Positions 1 through 6,577 of a stretch of 17,822 bases of DNA are shown here, one piece after another. A program made the translations under genes and the position numbers. The notes beneath the pieces were generated by a model. The model worked only from the letters and a program-made list of their open reading frames with translations. It was not told where the DNA came from and ran no database searches. This stretch comes from Oscillospiraceae bacterium. GTDB lineage: Bacteria; Bacillota; Clostridia; Oscillospirales; Ruminococcaceae. Positions within the stretch are counted from its first letter, which is position 1. Each line of letters begins with the position of its first letter. The stretch lies in assembly GCA_900768105.1 (NCBI GenBank), contig CAAGBQ010000031.1:1-17822 (forward strand). The letters run 5' to 3'.

Positions 1-18
1 ACGACGCTCTTCCGATCT
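1..18. other. Illumina TruSeq adapter remnant (not genomic)
   Basis: These 18 bases are identical to the 3' end of the Illumina TruSeq universal adapter, the part that ends in GCTCTTCCGATCT. Biological sequence, in frame with htpG, starts at about base 19. The stretch is library contamination left at a contig end and should be trimmed. Confidence 0.97.
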
Positions 19-1138
19 CTTTAATTTTCTTCTCAATATTTGCGGAAATGGTCTTAAGCTGACGGTCATGCTGAAGCATTTCACGGCTTATATTAAGAGA
101 AACATCCGGCGTATCAACTACGCCGCGGACAAAGCGAAAATATTCCGGAAGCAGGTCGGAGCACTTATCCATAATGAGCACACCGGAGGAATAAAGCTGC
201 AAGCCTTTTTCAAAATCGCGGGTGTAGTAATCATACGGCGCTTTTGCGGGAATAAAAAGCAGTGCTTTATAGCTGACTACGCCTTCGGCATCTATGCTTA
301 TACTGCAAAGCGGATCCTCAAAATCGCCGAATTTTTGCTTATAAAAATCGTTGTATTCCTCTTCGGTAACATCCTTTTTATTCTTTTGCCAAACAGGAAC
401 CATGGAGTTTACGGTTTCCCACTCCTTATATTCCTCCCATTCGGGCTTATAATCCTCCGGAGCGTCCGCAGGTTTTTCTTTTTGACGGCTCTTTGTCACT
501 TCCATACGGATAGGATAACGGATATAGTCGGAATATTTCTTTATCAGATGCTCAAGGCCGTATTCCTCAAGATATTCGCAGTAATCTTCCTCATCGGTAT
601 CCGGTTTTATATGCATAATAACATCGGTACCGACAGATTCCTTTTCACATTCGGTAATTGTATATCCGTCCGCGCCCTCGGATTCCCATTTATATGCTTT
701 ATCCGAACCGTATGCTTTTGAAATAACGGTGATTTTATCGCTTACCATAAATGCGGAATAGAAACCGACGCCGAACTGTCCGATTATATCGGTATCGCTT
801 TCTTTTTTCTCACCCTCCGCAAGGTCTTTTTTGAATTTGAAGGAGCCGCTTTGTGCAATTGTTCCGAGGTTATGCTCAAGCTCTTCTTTCGTCATACCTA
901 TGCCGTTATCGGAAACGGTAAGAGTGCGTTTTTCCTTATCCGGCACCACAATAATTTTAAAATCGGAACGGTTCATCCCAACCTTGTCATCCGTAAGGGC
1001 AACATATGCAAGCTTATCTATTGCATCGCTTGCATTAGAAATTATTTCACGCAGGAAAATTTCCTTATGCGTATAAATGGAGTTTATCATAAGCTCCAAA
1101 AGCCGTTTTGACTCTGCCTTAAATTCTTTTTTTGCCAT
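19..1138 (-). CDS. htpG: Molecular chaperone HtpG (Hsp90), N-terminal 373 residues, cut by contig end
   Basis: Cytosolic ATP-dependent chaperone of the Hsp90 family. The reading frame begins [18 protein letters not shown] and stays open to the contig edge, so the rest of the middle domain and the C-terminal dimerisation domain are missing (full HtpG is about 620-640 residues). The GHKL ATP-binding pocket is visible: [13 protein letters not shown] (about residues 28-40, with the catalytic Glu31 and Asn35), SDNGIGM (76-82, Asp77), NLGTIAQSG (90-98) and the glycine-rich lid loop [12 protein letters not shown] (120-131). The middle domain continues to [20 protein letters not shown] at the edge. 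The start is fixed by a GGAGG on the minus strand at 1148-1153. A promoter overlapped by a CIRCE operator lies just upstream, so heat-shock control by HrcA is likely. Truncation is an assembly effect, not a mutation. Confidence 0.97.
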
Positions 1139-1179
1139 AAATAATACGCCTCCATATATGTAAAGCAAATATAAACTTT

Positions 1180-1206
1180 TTAGCAATCGTTATCTTCGAG
1201 TGCTAA
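1180..1206. promoter_or_regulatory. CIRCE operator (HrcA binding site) of htpG
   Basis: The + strand reads TTAGCAATC, nine bases, then GAGTGCTAA. The consensus CIRCE is TTAGCACTC-N9-GAGTGCTAA, so one half-site is perfect and the other has a single mismatch, with the exact 9-base spacer. It lies immediately downstream of the htpG -10 box and covers the expected transcription start, the usual position for HrcA repression. It is about 115 bases from the divergent ADP-ribosylglycohydrolase start and probably does not control that gene. Confidence 0.93.
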
Positions 1207-1209
1207 CCT

Positions 1210-1238
1210 ATAATACACCTTGTCCCACTGTAAATCAA
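1210..1238 (-). promoter_or_regulatory. Sigma-A-like promoter of htpG
   Basis: Read on the minus strand: TTGATT (-35, plus-strand positions 1233-1238), a 17-base spacer, and TATTAT (-10, 1210-1215). The predicted start of transcription near 1203 falls inside the CIRCE palindrome. Confidence 0.75.
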
Positions 1239-1260
1239 GTATATTTTATGAACAATTCAT

Positions 1261-1289
1261 TTGCCATAAAGCATTTTTTGTGATATATT
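1261..1289 (+). promoter_or_regulatory. Probable promoter of the ADP-ribosylglycohydrolase gene
   Basis: TTGCCA (1261-1266), a 17-base spacer, and TATATT (1284-1289) preceded by TGA, which gives an extended -10. The downstream gene has GGAGGA at 1311-1316 and ATG at 1322. Confidence 0.6.
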
Positions 1290-1321
1290 AAATATGTAAT
1301 TAAGAATATCGGAGGATAAAA

Positions 1322-2497
1322 ATGCTTGGTGCTATTATCGGCGATATTGCCGGAAGTATATACGAATTCAACAATATAAAAACGGAGGATTTTACGCCGT
1401 TTGAAGGAAAATGTTTTTTTACCGACGACACCGTTATGACAATCGCCGTTGCAGAAGCCTTGATGAACGGCAGGCGCGATGAGAAAAAGACCGAAGCCTG
1501 CATGATAAAATCCATGAAGAAGTTCGGAAAAGCATATCCGAACGCCGGCTATGGCGGCCGTTTTTCCGCATGGCTCCAAAATCCGGACCCGAAGCCCTAT
1601 GACAGCTTTGGCAACGGCTCCGCAATGCGTGTTTCTCCTGTTGCTTGGTATTTTCACAGCCTTGAAAAGGTTCAGCGCTTTGCAGAAATAAGCGCAAAGG
1701 TAACTCACGACCACCCGGAAGGCATAAAGGGTGCCTGCGCTGTGGCAAGCGCAATCTTTATGGCAAGGAACGGTCGTGATAAGGACTATATCAAACGCTA
1801 TGTGGAGCTTAAATATCACTATGATTTCAGCAAAACTCTTGATGAAATCCGTCCGCACTATAACTTTGACGAAACCTGCCAGGGAACCGTTCCCGTTGCT
1901 TTTGAGGTTTTCTTTGAAGCGGAAAGCTTTGAAGATACTCTTAAAAAAGCAATTTCCATGGGTGGTGACAGCGATACGCTTGCCGCAATTGCTTGCAGCA
2001 TTGCCGAAGGCTTCTACCCCATTCCGAAAGAGCTTAAGGAAAAGGCTCTTTCTGTGCTCGACCGCAAAATTTTGAGCATGCTCAAAAAGTGGAACAGCGA
2101 TTTAAGCGTTTCCGCATCTCCTTTTGAGCAGCGCGACATTTTGCTTTATACCGATTTTTTGCTCACCAACCCGCGCACCGAAAAGAAAACCATCACTCAC
2201 CCGAATATGGACCAAAGCTTCGTTGTTCCGGATTACAGCGAAACGCTGTTTAATTTTTATCACGACGCTATGGTTTCGCCCTATTTCCGTCCCGATTACA
2301 AAGAGGTTTTGGAGCGCCATGAAATCAAGCAATACAGTGATATGATAGTCGAACTTCCCGATGCAAGCGAGGTTCTTTTAAGCGCAATGCTCACTCTTAT
2401 AATCTCCGGTGAACGCATAAACCCCGGCAACATAGCTTGGGCTGCGGAAACCGGAATACTCGGTGATATTATGCAAGGTCTGCGCGATAAGCAGTAA
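1322..2497 (+). CDS. ADP-ribosylglycohydrolase family protein (DraG/ARH-like) with C-terminal extension
   Basis: Probable Mg-dependent hydrolase that removes ADP-ribose from proteins, nucleic acids or small molecules; the actual substrate is not known. The N-terminal 255 residues carry the family signatures: MLGAIIGDIAGS at the start, FTDDTVMT (33-40, metal-binding Asp/Thr cluster), GNGSAMRVSP (98-107) and MGGDSDTLAAIA (213-224, second metal-binding Asp pair). Residues 260-391 form an extra domain not needed for the fold; its end (LTLIISGERINPGNIAWAAE region, 367-386) resembles, from memory only, DUF6508-type tails seen on such enzymes. The start is set by GGAGGA six bases upstream of ATG. 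The gene is divergent from htpG and ends at a shared bidirectional terminator. I see no adjacent ADP-ribosyltransferase that would identify its target. Confidence 0.88.
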   Translation: MLGAIIGDIAGSIYEFNNIKTEDFTPFEGKCFFTDDTVMTIAVAEALMNGRRDEKKTEACMIKSMKKFGKAYPNAGYGGRFSAWLQNPDPKPYDSFGNGSAMRVSPVAWYFHSLEKVQRFAEISAKVTHDHPEGIKGACAVASAIFMARNGRDKDYIKRYVELKYHYDFSKTLDEIRPHYNFDETCQGTVPVAFEVFFEAESFEDTLKKAISMGGDSDTLAAIACSIAEGFYPIPKELKEKALSVLDRKILSMLKKWNSDLSVSASPFEQRDILLYTDFLLTNPRTEKKTITHPNMDQSFVVPDYSETLFNFYHDAMVSPYFRPDYKEVLERHEIKQYSDMIVELPDASEVLLSAMLTLIISGERINPGNIAWAAETGILGDIMQGLRDKQ

Positions 2498-2511
2498 ACA
2501 TAATACAATGC

Positions 2512-2545
2512 AAAAACGCTTGCGCAGTGAGCGCAGGCGTTTTTT
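2512..2545. terminator. Bidirectional intrinsic terminator between convergent genes
   Basis: A 14-bp stem (2512-2525 with 2531-2544, one G-U pair, 5-base loop) is flanked by five A on the left and six T on the right. It can therefore end transcription of the ADP-ribosylglycohydrolase on the + strand and of the hydrolase on the - strand. Its right edge is one base from the hydrolase stop codon. Confidence 0.9.
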
Positions 2546-2546
2546 G

Positions 2547-3314
2547 TTACCCGATTATTGATTTTACAAGCTCCGCCCATTTTTCCGGATAGCGTACAAG
2601 AAGTTCTTCGTGCTGCACATCCTGCTCGTGAATAACAGGATTTGCAAAATGCCGCATATAACGGGCGCGATATTTTTCTCCCATTTTTAGCGCATAAAAA
2701 ATGTGGATTTCGGTGCCCTCTAGATATATTTTGTCCGGAAGCGGGGTTACAAGGTCGGAGTAAAACTGGTTCTTGCAGCTTTTCTTTGTAACATACCGCC
2801 GTGCTCCGCCAAAGCTTTTCATAAATTCGCCCACATATTCCGGCATTTCCTTTTCCCGACGCTCGAGGCGCTTTTGCAGCAGCTTCAGTTTAAACCTTCC
2901 GTCGCGGACAAACGGATACAAAAGCGGAATCATAATGCCCGCAGTAATCGCGGCGGCAAAGGGCGAAGACTGGTCAAGGTCGGAGCCGCCGAGTATTCCG
3001 TAATCCATATGCACATTGCCGCGTGCGGCAAGCAGACCTACAAAAGAACCGCCGAGCGAACAGCCGTATGCGGCGCGGATATGTCCTCCGAAATTTTCTT
3101 TTATGTATTCCTCAATCTTCTCCGTTTTCTCAAGCATAGTAGGAAATTCCGTGTTCTCCGTTTCGTCAAATCCATCATATGAAACGCACAACACATAAAA
3201 ATCCTTTTCCAAAAGAGGAATCACATTGCCAAAATTCCCTTTCCAGTGGCAGCAGGTGCCGGGAAACAGCATTATTGCCAGATTTTCTTTGTTTCCAAAA
3301 GTATAGACCTTCAT
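2547..3314 (-). CDS. Alpha/beta-fold hydrolase, function unknown
   Basis: A 255-residue cytosolic protein (no signal peptide) of alpha/beta-hydrolase type. Visible landmarks are the oxyanion-hole strand and loop AIMLFPGTCCHWKGNF (13-28), the nucleophile elbow AYGCSLGGSFVG (82-93, Ser86), the following strand DYGILGGSDLD (104-114), and a late His235 in VQHEELLVRYPEKW (233-246), suited to be the catalytic histidine. The part between (about 120-190) would be a basic cap region. The acid residue cannot be assigned with confidence. ATG is preceded by AAAGGAG on the minus strand. The family covers esterases, lipases and peptidases, so no substrate is proposed. Its leader contains an 18-bp palindrome and, further up, a terminator hairpin. 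Confidence 0.8.
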   Translation of the reverse strand: MKVYTFGNKENLAIMLFPGTCCHWKGNFGNVIPLLEKDFYVLCVSYDGFDETENTEFPTMLEKTEKIEEYIKENFGGHIRAAYGCSLGGSFVGLLAARGNVHMDYGILGGSDLDQSSPFAAAITAGIMIPLLYPFVRDGRFKLKLLQKRLERREKEMPEYVGEFMKSFGGARRYVTKKSCKNQFYSDLVTPLPDKIYLEGTEIHIFYALKMGEKYRARYMRHFANPVIHEQDVQHEELLVRYPEKWAELVKSIIG

Positions 3315-3326
3315 ATTTCTCCTTTC

Positions 3327-3344
3327 GGTTAGATTCTTCTAACC
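3327..3344. promoter_or_regulatory. 18-bp palindrome in the hydrolase leader, possible operator
   Basis: GGTTAGA, four bases, TCTAACC: perfect 7-bp arms. It lies immediately upstream of the ribosome-binding site of the minus-strand hydrolase. The size and symmetry suit a dimeric repressor site or a short RNA hairpin. No regulator gene for it is visible in the window. Confidence 0.5.
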
Positions 3345-3354
3345 ATTTATCAAC

Positions 3355-3381
3355 AAAAAAAGCCGCCTAAACGGCTTTTTT
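3355..3381 (-). terminator. Intrinsic terminator downstream of the 259-residue gene
   Basis: A 10-bp stem (3356-3365 with 3372-3381) with a 6-base loop. Read on the minus strand it ends in seven T. It follows the stop of the minus-strand gene at 3446 by about 65 bases. It also has six T on the + strand and could act both ways, but no + strand gene runs into it. Confidence 0.85.
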
Positions 3382-3396
3382 CGCTTTTACCAAATA

Positions 3397-3425
3397 AGTA
3401 TAACTCCGCACAAACAATAATTCAA
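3397..3425 (-). promoter_or_regulatory. Possible promoter for the alpha/beta hydrolase
   Basis: Minus strand: TTGAAT (3420-3425), a 17-base spacer, TATACT (3397-3402). A transcript would start near 3390 and run at once into the terminator at 3381-3355 before reaching the hydrolase. The promoter is therefore either fortuitous or part of an attenuated leader. Confidence 0.4.
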
Positions 3426-3445
3426 TATCTATTTGATTTGTAAAA

Positions 3446-4225
3446 TTATTTGTTAAGATACGCTTCTTTAAGGCGCAATTTTACAATTTCATTTATATGG
3501 TCAAGTACAAATTGCTGCGCATTCTTATCATAAAGAGTAAGATAATATTCTTTCCCGCCGCGCTCTGCCCTGTCGCTGAAAATACCTATATTCTGTCCCT
3601 TCGGCGTAGCAATCCGATAGTCCTTTTCTCCCAGCGGTTTTATCTTCAGATACCCGTTTTCCACCAAATATTTTGTTATCTTTGTCGGAATAATTTTGGT
3701 TTCTCCTGCGGCGCTTATAAGCTCGGCAAGGGCGGTAACACCGATAAAGTCCTCCGAAAGCCTGACATTGGCTATCTGCTCTTCGGAGAAAGAAGCCTTG
3801 CTTCTTTTTCTCCGTGGCTTCATATCACGATGTACCAATTCCGAAAGTCTTTTTGACGAAAGGAGACTTTCAATATCGGTAAAAGCTTTGGCAAACACTC
3901 CTCCCCTATCTCGGATTATCGGGTTTGGCAGCTCCCGCCATTCATCTACGGTAAATTTGTAATATTTCTTTCCTATGTTTGAAGACGGCAATGAGCTTAT
4001 ATCTTCCCGAAGCACAAGTTCCGTTTTGATTACTCTGCCGCAATAGCGGATGCAAACGGCGTTTTTACCCGCGTCACCGGATTCCGTAAAATAGAGCGCC
4101 ACATATCCGACCGGAAGCATATTTTTCAGCATAACCGTTTCCGGAATATGATAAAATTTTTCATCGAAATTTACCTTGAGCTGGCGTTCGTTTTTCACTT
4201 TCCCGATAAGTACTCTGTTTGTCAC
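3446..4225 (-). CDS. Uncharacterised protein with probable C-terminal winged-helix-like segment
   Basis: I do not recognise this 259-residue protein with confidence. It starts with GTG, which fits the purine-rich GAGGGGG on the minus strand about ten bases upstream. No signal peptide or membrane segment is seen. The N-terminal half (1-130) looks like a compact alpha/beta or beta-rich domain (YHIPETVMLKN, VGYVALYFTES, YYKFTVDEWRELPNPI). It recalls, from memory only, uncharacterised Firmicute proteins sometimes linked to nuclease or helicase genes. A basic linker PRRKRSK (about 138-144) follows. Residues 150-215 (FIGVTALAELISAAG, TKITKYLVENGYLKIK, YRIATPKGQNIGIF) read like a winged-helix DNA-binding unit. 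A DNA-linked role is inference only. It is monocistronic, with a terminator downstream, and diverges from xpt. Confidence 0.75.
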   Translation of the reverse strand: MTNRVLIGKVKNERQLKVNFDEKFYHIPETVMLKNMLPVGYVALYFTESGDAGKNAVCIRYCGRVIKTELVLREDISSLPSSNIGKKYYKFTVDEWRELPNPIIRDRGGVFAKAFTDIESLLSSKRLSELVHRDMKPRRKRSKASFSEEQIANVRLSEDFIGVTALAELISAAGETKIIPTKITKYLVENGYLKIKPLGEKDYRIATPKGQNIGIFSDRAERGGKEYYLTLYDKNAQQFVLDHINEIVKLRLKEAYLNK

Positions 4226-4255
4226 AAAAGCCGCCCCCTCTCTTTGATATAAAAG

Positions 4256-4383
4256 TATTATAATATTTGTATTTCGTCAAGCGTAAATTATATCTTTTGT
4301 TTATTTTAGCTTATTTTTATTATTTTTCGTCAGAAATTTATGTTAAATTATCTTTTTGACACAAATTTTACGCTATTTTATAC
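4256..4383. other. AT-rich divergent intergenic region between the 259-residue gene and xpt
   Basis: No gene is seen. The region holds repeated short motifs: TTTCGTCA at 4272-4279 and 4325-4332, TAAATTAT at 4284-4291 and 4344-4351, and the inverted pair AGCGTAAA (4280-4287) and TTTACGCT (4367-4374). The second arm lies in the spacer of the predicted xpt promoter. These may be operator half-sites or simple AT-rich chance repeats. Confidence 0.35.
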
Positions 4384-4384
4384 C
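4356..4384 (+). promoter_or_regulatory. Probable xpt promoter
   Basis: A perfect -35 TTGACA (4356-4361), a 17-base spacer, and TATACC (4379-4384, four of six matches). TTATAC with a 16-base spacer is an alternative. Transcription would start around 4389-4391, giving a leader of about 145 bases before the xpt ATG. Confidence 0.6.
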
Positions 4385-4520
4385 CATTTTACAAAGCGTG
4401 TGCAATAATCAGCTTGTAAAGTTATTATAATTGTAGAAAATGCCGAAAACCTATTGCAAAATTTGTAGAATGGTAGTACACTTCAAAGCGTGATATGAAT
4501 TTTATGTACTGCTTTTTTTG
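4384..4520 (+). ncRNA. Structured xpt leader, candidate cis-regulatory RNA without a recognised aptamer
   Basis: Hand pairing finds nested helices: 4384-4395 with 4462-4473 (12 bp, one G-U) enclosing 4401-4407 with 4452-4458 (7 bp) and a 44-base terminal region. A competing hairpin is 4389-4397 with 4412-4419 (8 bp, one bulge). The 3' strand of the outer helix touches the first two bases of the terminator hairpin at 4472-4513. This leader-plus-terminator layout is typical of riboswitch or attenuator control, and xpt in Bacillus is under a guanine riboswitch. However, I cannot find the purine-riboswitch core here. If transcription starts at 4389-4391, the outer helix would be cut to about 7 bp. 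No folding energy was calculated. Confidence 0.45.
4472..4519 (+). terminator. Leader terminator (attenuator) upstream of xpt
   Basis: A 9-bp stem (4472-4480 with 4505-4513, two G-U pairs) with a 24-base loop is followed directly by seven T (4513-4519). The xpt ribosome-binding site begins four bases later, so full-length xpt mRNA requires read-through. The large loop makes it weaker than a classical terminator. Confidence 0.6.
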
Positions 4521-4536
4521 AATGGAGGCGTCTTTA

Positions 4537-5121
4537 ATGAAACTTCTTGAAGACCGCATAGCTGAATACGGAGCAGTGCGTCCCGGTAATGTCCTGAAGG
4601 TGGATTGCTTTTTGAACCACCAGATGGACATTTCTCTTTTTCAGGAAATGGGAAAAGAATGGAAACGCCTTTTCTCCGATTGCAATATAAACAAAATACT
4701 TACCATCGAAACTTCGGGAATCGGCATTGCCGCCATCGTTTCCACATATTTTGACAATGTACCTGTGCTTTTTGCAAAAAAGACCGAAAGTCTTAATGTG
4801 GACGGCGAAGTTTACCGCACAAAGGTTGAATCCTTCACCAAAAAGCGCGTCTATGATGTTTTCGTAAGCAAAAAGTATCTTGGTCCCAACGACCATGTTC
4901 TTATCATTGATGATTTTCTTGCAAACGGAAAGGCCCTTGAAGGGCTTCTTGAGCTTGTTAAAGAGGCTGGAGCCACCGTTGAAGGCATCGGCATTGCCAT
5001 TGAAAAAGGCTTTCAGCCTGGCGGCGACATAATTCGCAGCAAGGGAATCCATCTTGAATCCCTTGCCATTGTTGATGAACTTGATGCCGAAACCGGCAAA
5101 ATCACTTTTAGAAAACAGTAA
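4537..5121 (+). CDS. xpt: Xanthine phosphoribosyltransferase
   Basis: Purine-salvage enzyme that makes XMP from xanthine and PRPP in the cytosol. The 194-residue length equals that of the well-known Bacillus enzyme, and the sequence is colinear: [12 protein letters not shown] at the start, [14 protein letters not shown] (57-70), FAKKTESLN (79-87) and the PRPP-binding loop [14 protein letters not shown] (121-134). An upstream ATG at 4522 would add five residues, but it overlaps the GGAGG at 4524-4528. The ATG at 4537 has the right spacing and gives the family N-terminus. The gene sits behind a structured leader with a terminator and ahead of a nucleoside ABC importer, consistent with purine control. 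A short terminator follows. Confidence 0.96.
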   Translation: MKLLEDRIAEYGAVRPGNVLKVDCFLNHQMDISLFQEMGKEWKRLFSDCNINKILTIETSGIGIAAIVSTYFDNVPVLFAKKTESLNVDGEVYRTKVESFTKKRVYDVFVSKKYLGPNDHVLIIDDFLANGKALEGLLELVKEAGATVEGIGIAIEKGFQPGGDIIRSKGIHLESLAIVDELDAETGKITFRKQ

Positions 5122-5130
5122 CGATAAATC

Positions 5131-5152
5131 AGCATAGCTTCTATGCTTTTTT
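5131..5152 (+). terminator. Terminator after xpt
   Basis: A 7-bp stem (5131-5137 with 5141-5147), a 3-base loop and six T (5147-5152). It is small, and some read-through into the lipoprotein gene 54 bases further on is possible. I see no clear promoter between the two. Confidence 0.75.
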
Positions 5153-5205
5153 ATAAATAAAAAATTATCAGACTAAAACACAACGAAAAACGGAGGCAAA
5201 ACAAA

Positions 5206-6420
5206 ATGAAAAAGATTCTTGCGTTTGTACTCGCAGCAATCATGATGCTCACCCTTCTCGCCGGCTGCTCCAATGGCGGCAACGCCGAGAAAAAAGAAGG
5301 TCTTGAAAACTTTAAAATCGGCTTTATCTTCCTTCACGATGAAAACTCCACCTATGACAAAAACTTCATTGACGCCGCAAAAACCGCTTGCGCAAACCTT
5401 GGTCTTTCCGATGATCAGGTTCTTATGAAAACCAACATTCCCGAAAGCAACGAGTGCCTTGAGGCTGCTCTTGACCTTGCAGATCGCGGCTGCAACATCA
5501 TCTTTGCAGATTCCTTCGGTCACGAACCTTTCATGGCACAGGCTGCCGAGAAATATCCCGAAGTTCAGTTCTGCCATGCAACCGGCACCACCGCTCACAC
5601 TGCAAACCTCAAAAACTTCCACAACGCTTTTGCTTCCATTTATGAAGGCCGTTACCTTGCAGGTATTGCAGCAGGTCTCAAGCTCAACGAGATGATTGCC
5701 AACGGCGAATTTACCGAATCCGAAGCAAAAATCGGCTATGTAGGCGCATACACCTATGCAGAAGTTATCTCCGGTTACACTTCTTTCTTCCTCGGTGCAC
5801 GCTCCGTTTGCCCTTCTGTTACCATGGAAGTTCAGTTCACCGGCAGTTGGTATGACGAAACCGCAGAAAAAGAAGCCGCTACCACTCTTATCAACCGCGG
5901 ATGCAAACTTATCAGCCAGCATGCCGATTCCATGGGTGCTCCCACCGCTTGCGAGCAGGCCGGTGTTCCCAACATTTCCTACAACGGCAGCACTGTTGCG
6001 GCTTGCCCCAATACCTTTATCGTTTCCTCCAGAATCAACTGGGCTCCTTACTTTGAGTACATTGTAAACTGCTATCTTAACGGTGAAGAAATTGCAACCG
6101 ATTGGTGCAAAGGTATTACAGACGGTTCCGTAGAGCTTAGCGACATTAACACTGCTGTTGCTGCAGAAGGCACCGCCGAAGCTATTGCCGAAGCCGAAAA
6201 GAAGCTTGCCGACGGCACTCTTCATGTATTTGACACTGCCACCTTCACCGTAAACGGCGAAACCCTCACTTCCTATATGGCCGATGTTGATACCGATGCC
6301 GACTATACTGCCGATACCGAGGTTGTTTCCGACGGTTACTTCCATGAGTCCGAGATGCGTTCCGCTCCTTATTTCAATGTATTTATCGACGGTATTACCA
6401 CTCTTAACTCTGCATTCTAA
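5206..6420 (+). CDS. BMP-family nucleoside-binding lipoprotein of an ABC importer
   Basis: Extracellular substrate-binding component (BmpA/TmpC/NupN/RnsA family), tethered to the membrane by lipid. The first 21 residues are a type II signal peptide with lipobox LLAGC (Cys21), followed by a polar linker. The mature part begins with the BMP-family strand FKIGFIFLHDENSTYDKNF and has the expected second-strand region IIFADSFGHEPFM and the domain crossover KIGYVGAYTYAEV. Its 404 residues are a little longer than many family members (about 350). GGAGG at 5192-5196 fixes the ATG. Known family members bind purine nucleosides, which fits xpt upstream and the transporter genes downstream. The gene is followed by a strong hairpin that may let the binding protein be made in excess over the membrane parts. 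Confidence 0.93.
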   Translation: MKKILAFVLAAIMMLTLLAGCSNGGNAEKKEGLENFKIGFIFLHDENSTYDKNFIDAAKTACANLGLSDDQVLMKTNIPESNECLEAALDLADRGCNIIFADSFGHEPFMAQAAEKYPEVQFCHATGTTAHTANLKNFHNAFASIYEGRYLAGIAAGLKLNEMIANGEFTESEAKIGYVGAYTYAEVISGYTSFFLGARSVCPSVTMEVQFTGSWYDETAEKEAATTLINRGCKLISQHADSMGAPTACEQAGVPNISYNGSTVAACPNTFIVSSRINWAPYFEYIVNCYLNGEEIATDWCKGITDGSVELSDINTAVAAEGTAEAIAEAEKKLADGTLHVFDTATFTVNGETLTSYMADVDTDADYTADTEVVSDGYFHESEMRSAPYFNVFIDGITTLNSAF

Positions 6421-6434
6421 TTTTTAGTCTGACC

Positions 6435-6462
6435 AGGGCGGGGTTTTAAAAAGCCCCGCCCT
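6435..6462 (+). terminator. Strong GC-rich hairpin after the lipoprotein gene (partial terminator)
   Basis: AGGGCGGGG (6435-6443) pairs perfectly with CCCCGCCCT (6454-6462), nine pairs with a 10-base loop. The downstream tract is T-rich but interrupted (ATTTGGTTATTATTTT), so it may terminate incompletely or stabilise the 3' end of the lipoprotein mRNA. Confidence 0.75.
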
Positions 6463-6577
6463 ATTTGGTTATTATTTTGTCGAAATATTAAATTATGTGT
6501 TTTTTAATTTTGAAAAATGTAATATAATAAGATTATGTATATTACATCTTTGAAAATTAGGGACGGGAGGAAAAACG

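Noticed and set aside
68..721. A 217-codon + strand open frame opposite htpG
   Set aside because: The minus strand clearly encodes Hsp90; this frame is its antisense shadow.
4440..4456. A PurR PurBox near CCGAAAAC
   Set aside because: Only the CCGAA core matches; the flanking A/T pattern and the required second inverted box are missing.
4384..4470. A canonical purine (guanine) riboswitch in front of xpt
   Set aside because: Expected from Bacillus xpt, but the conserved junction bases (such as the TTCTACC segment) and the paired loops are not found on the + strand.
4522..4536. An earlier xpt start at ATG 4522
   Set aside because: This ATG overlaps the GGAGG that serves the next ATG and would add residues not found in the family.
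5173..6345. A 390-codon open frame on the minus strand opposite the BMP lipoprotein gene
   Set aside because: Low-complexity Gly/Val/Phe-rich translation with no family features or ribosome-binding site; it is the antisense shadow of a well-supported lipoprotein gene.
6510..6528. TTGAAA with TATAAT as a promoter for the ABC ATPase gene
   Set aside because: The two boxes are only seven bases apart, too short for a sigma-A promoter; the -10 alone has no matching -35.
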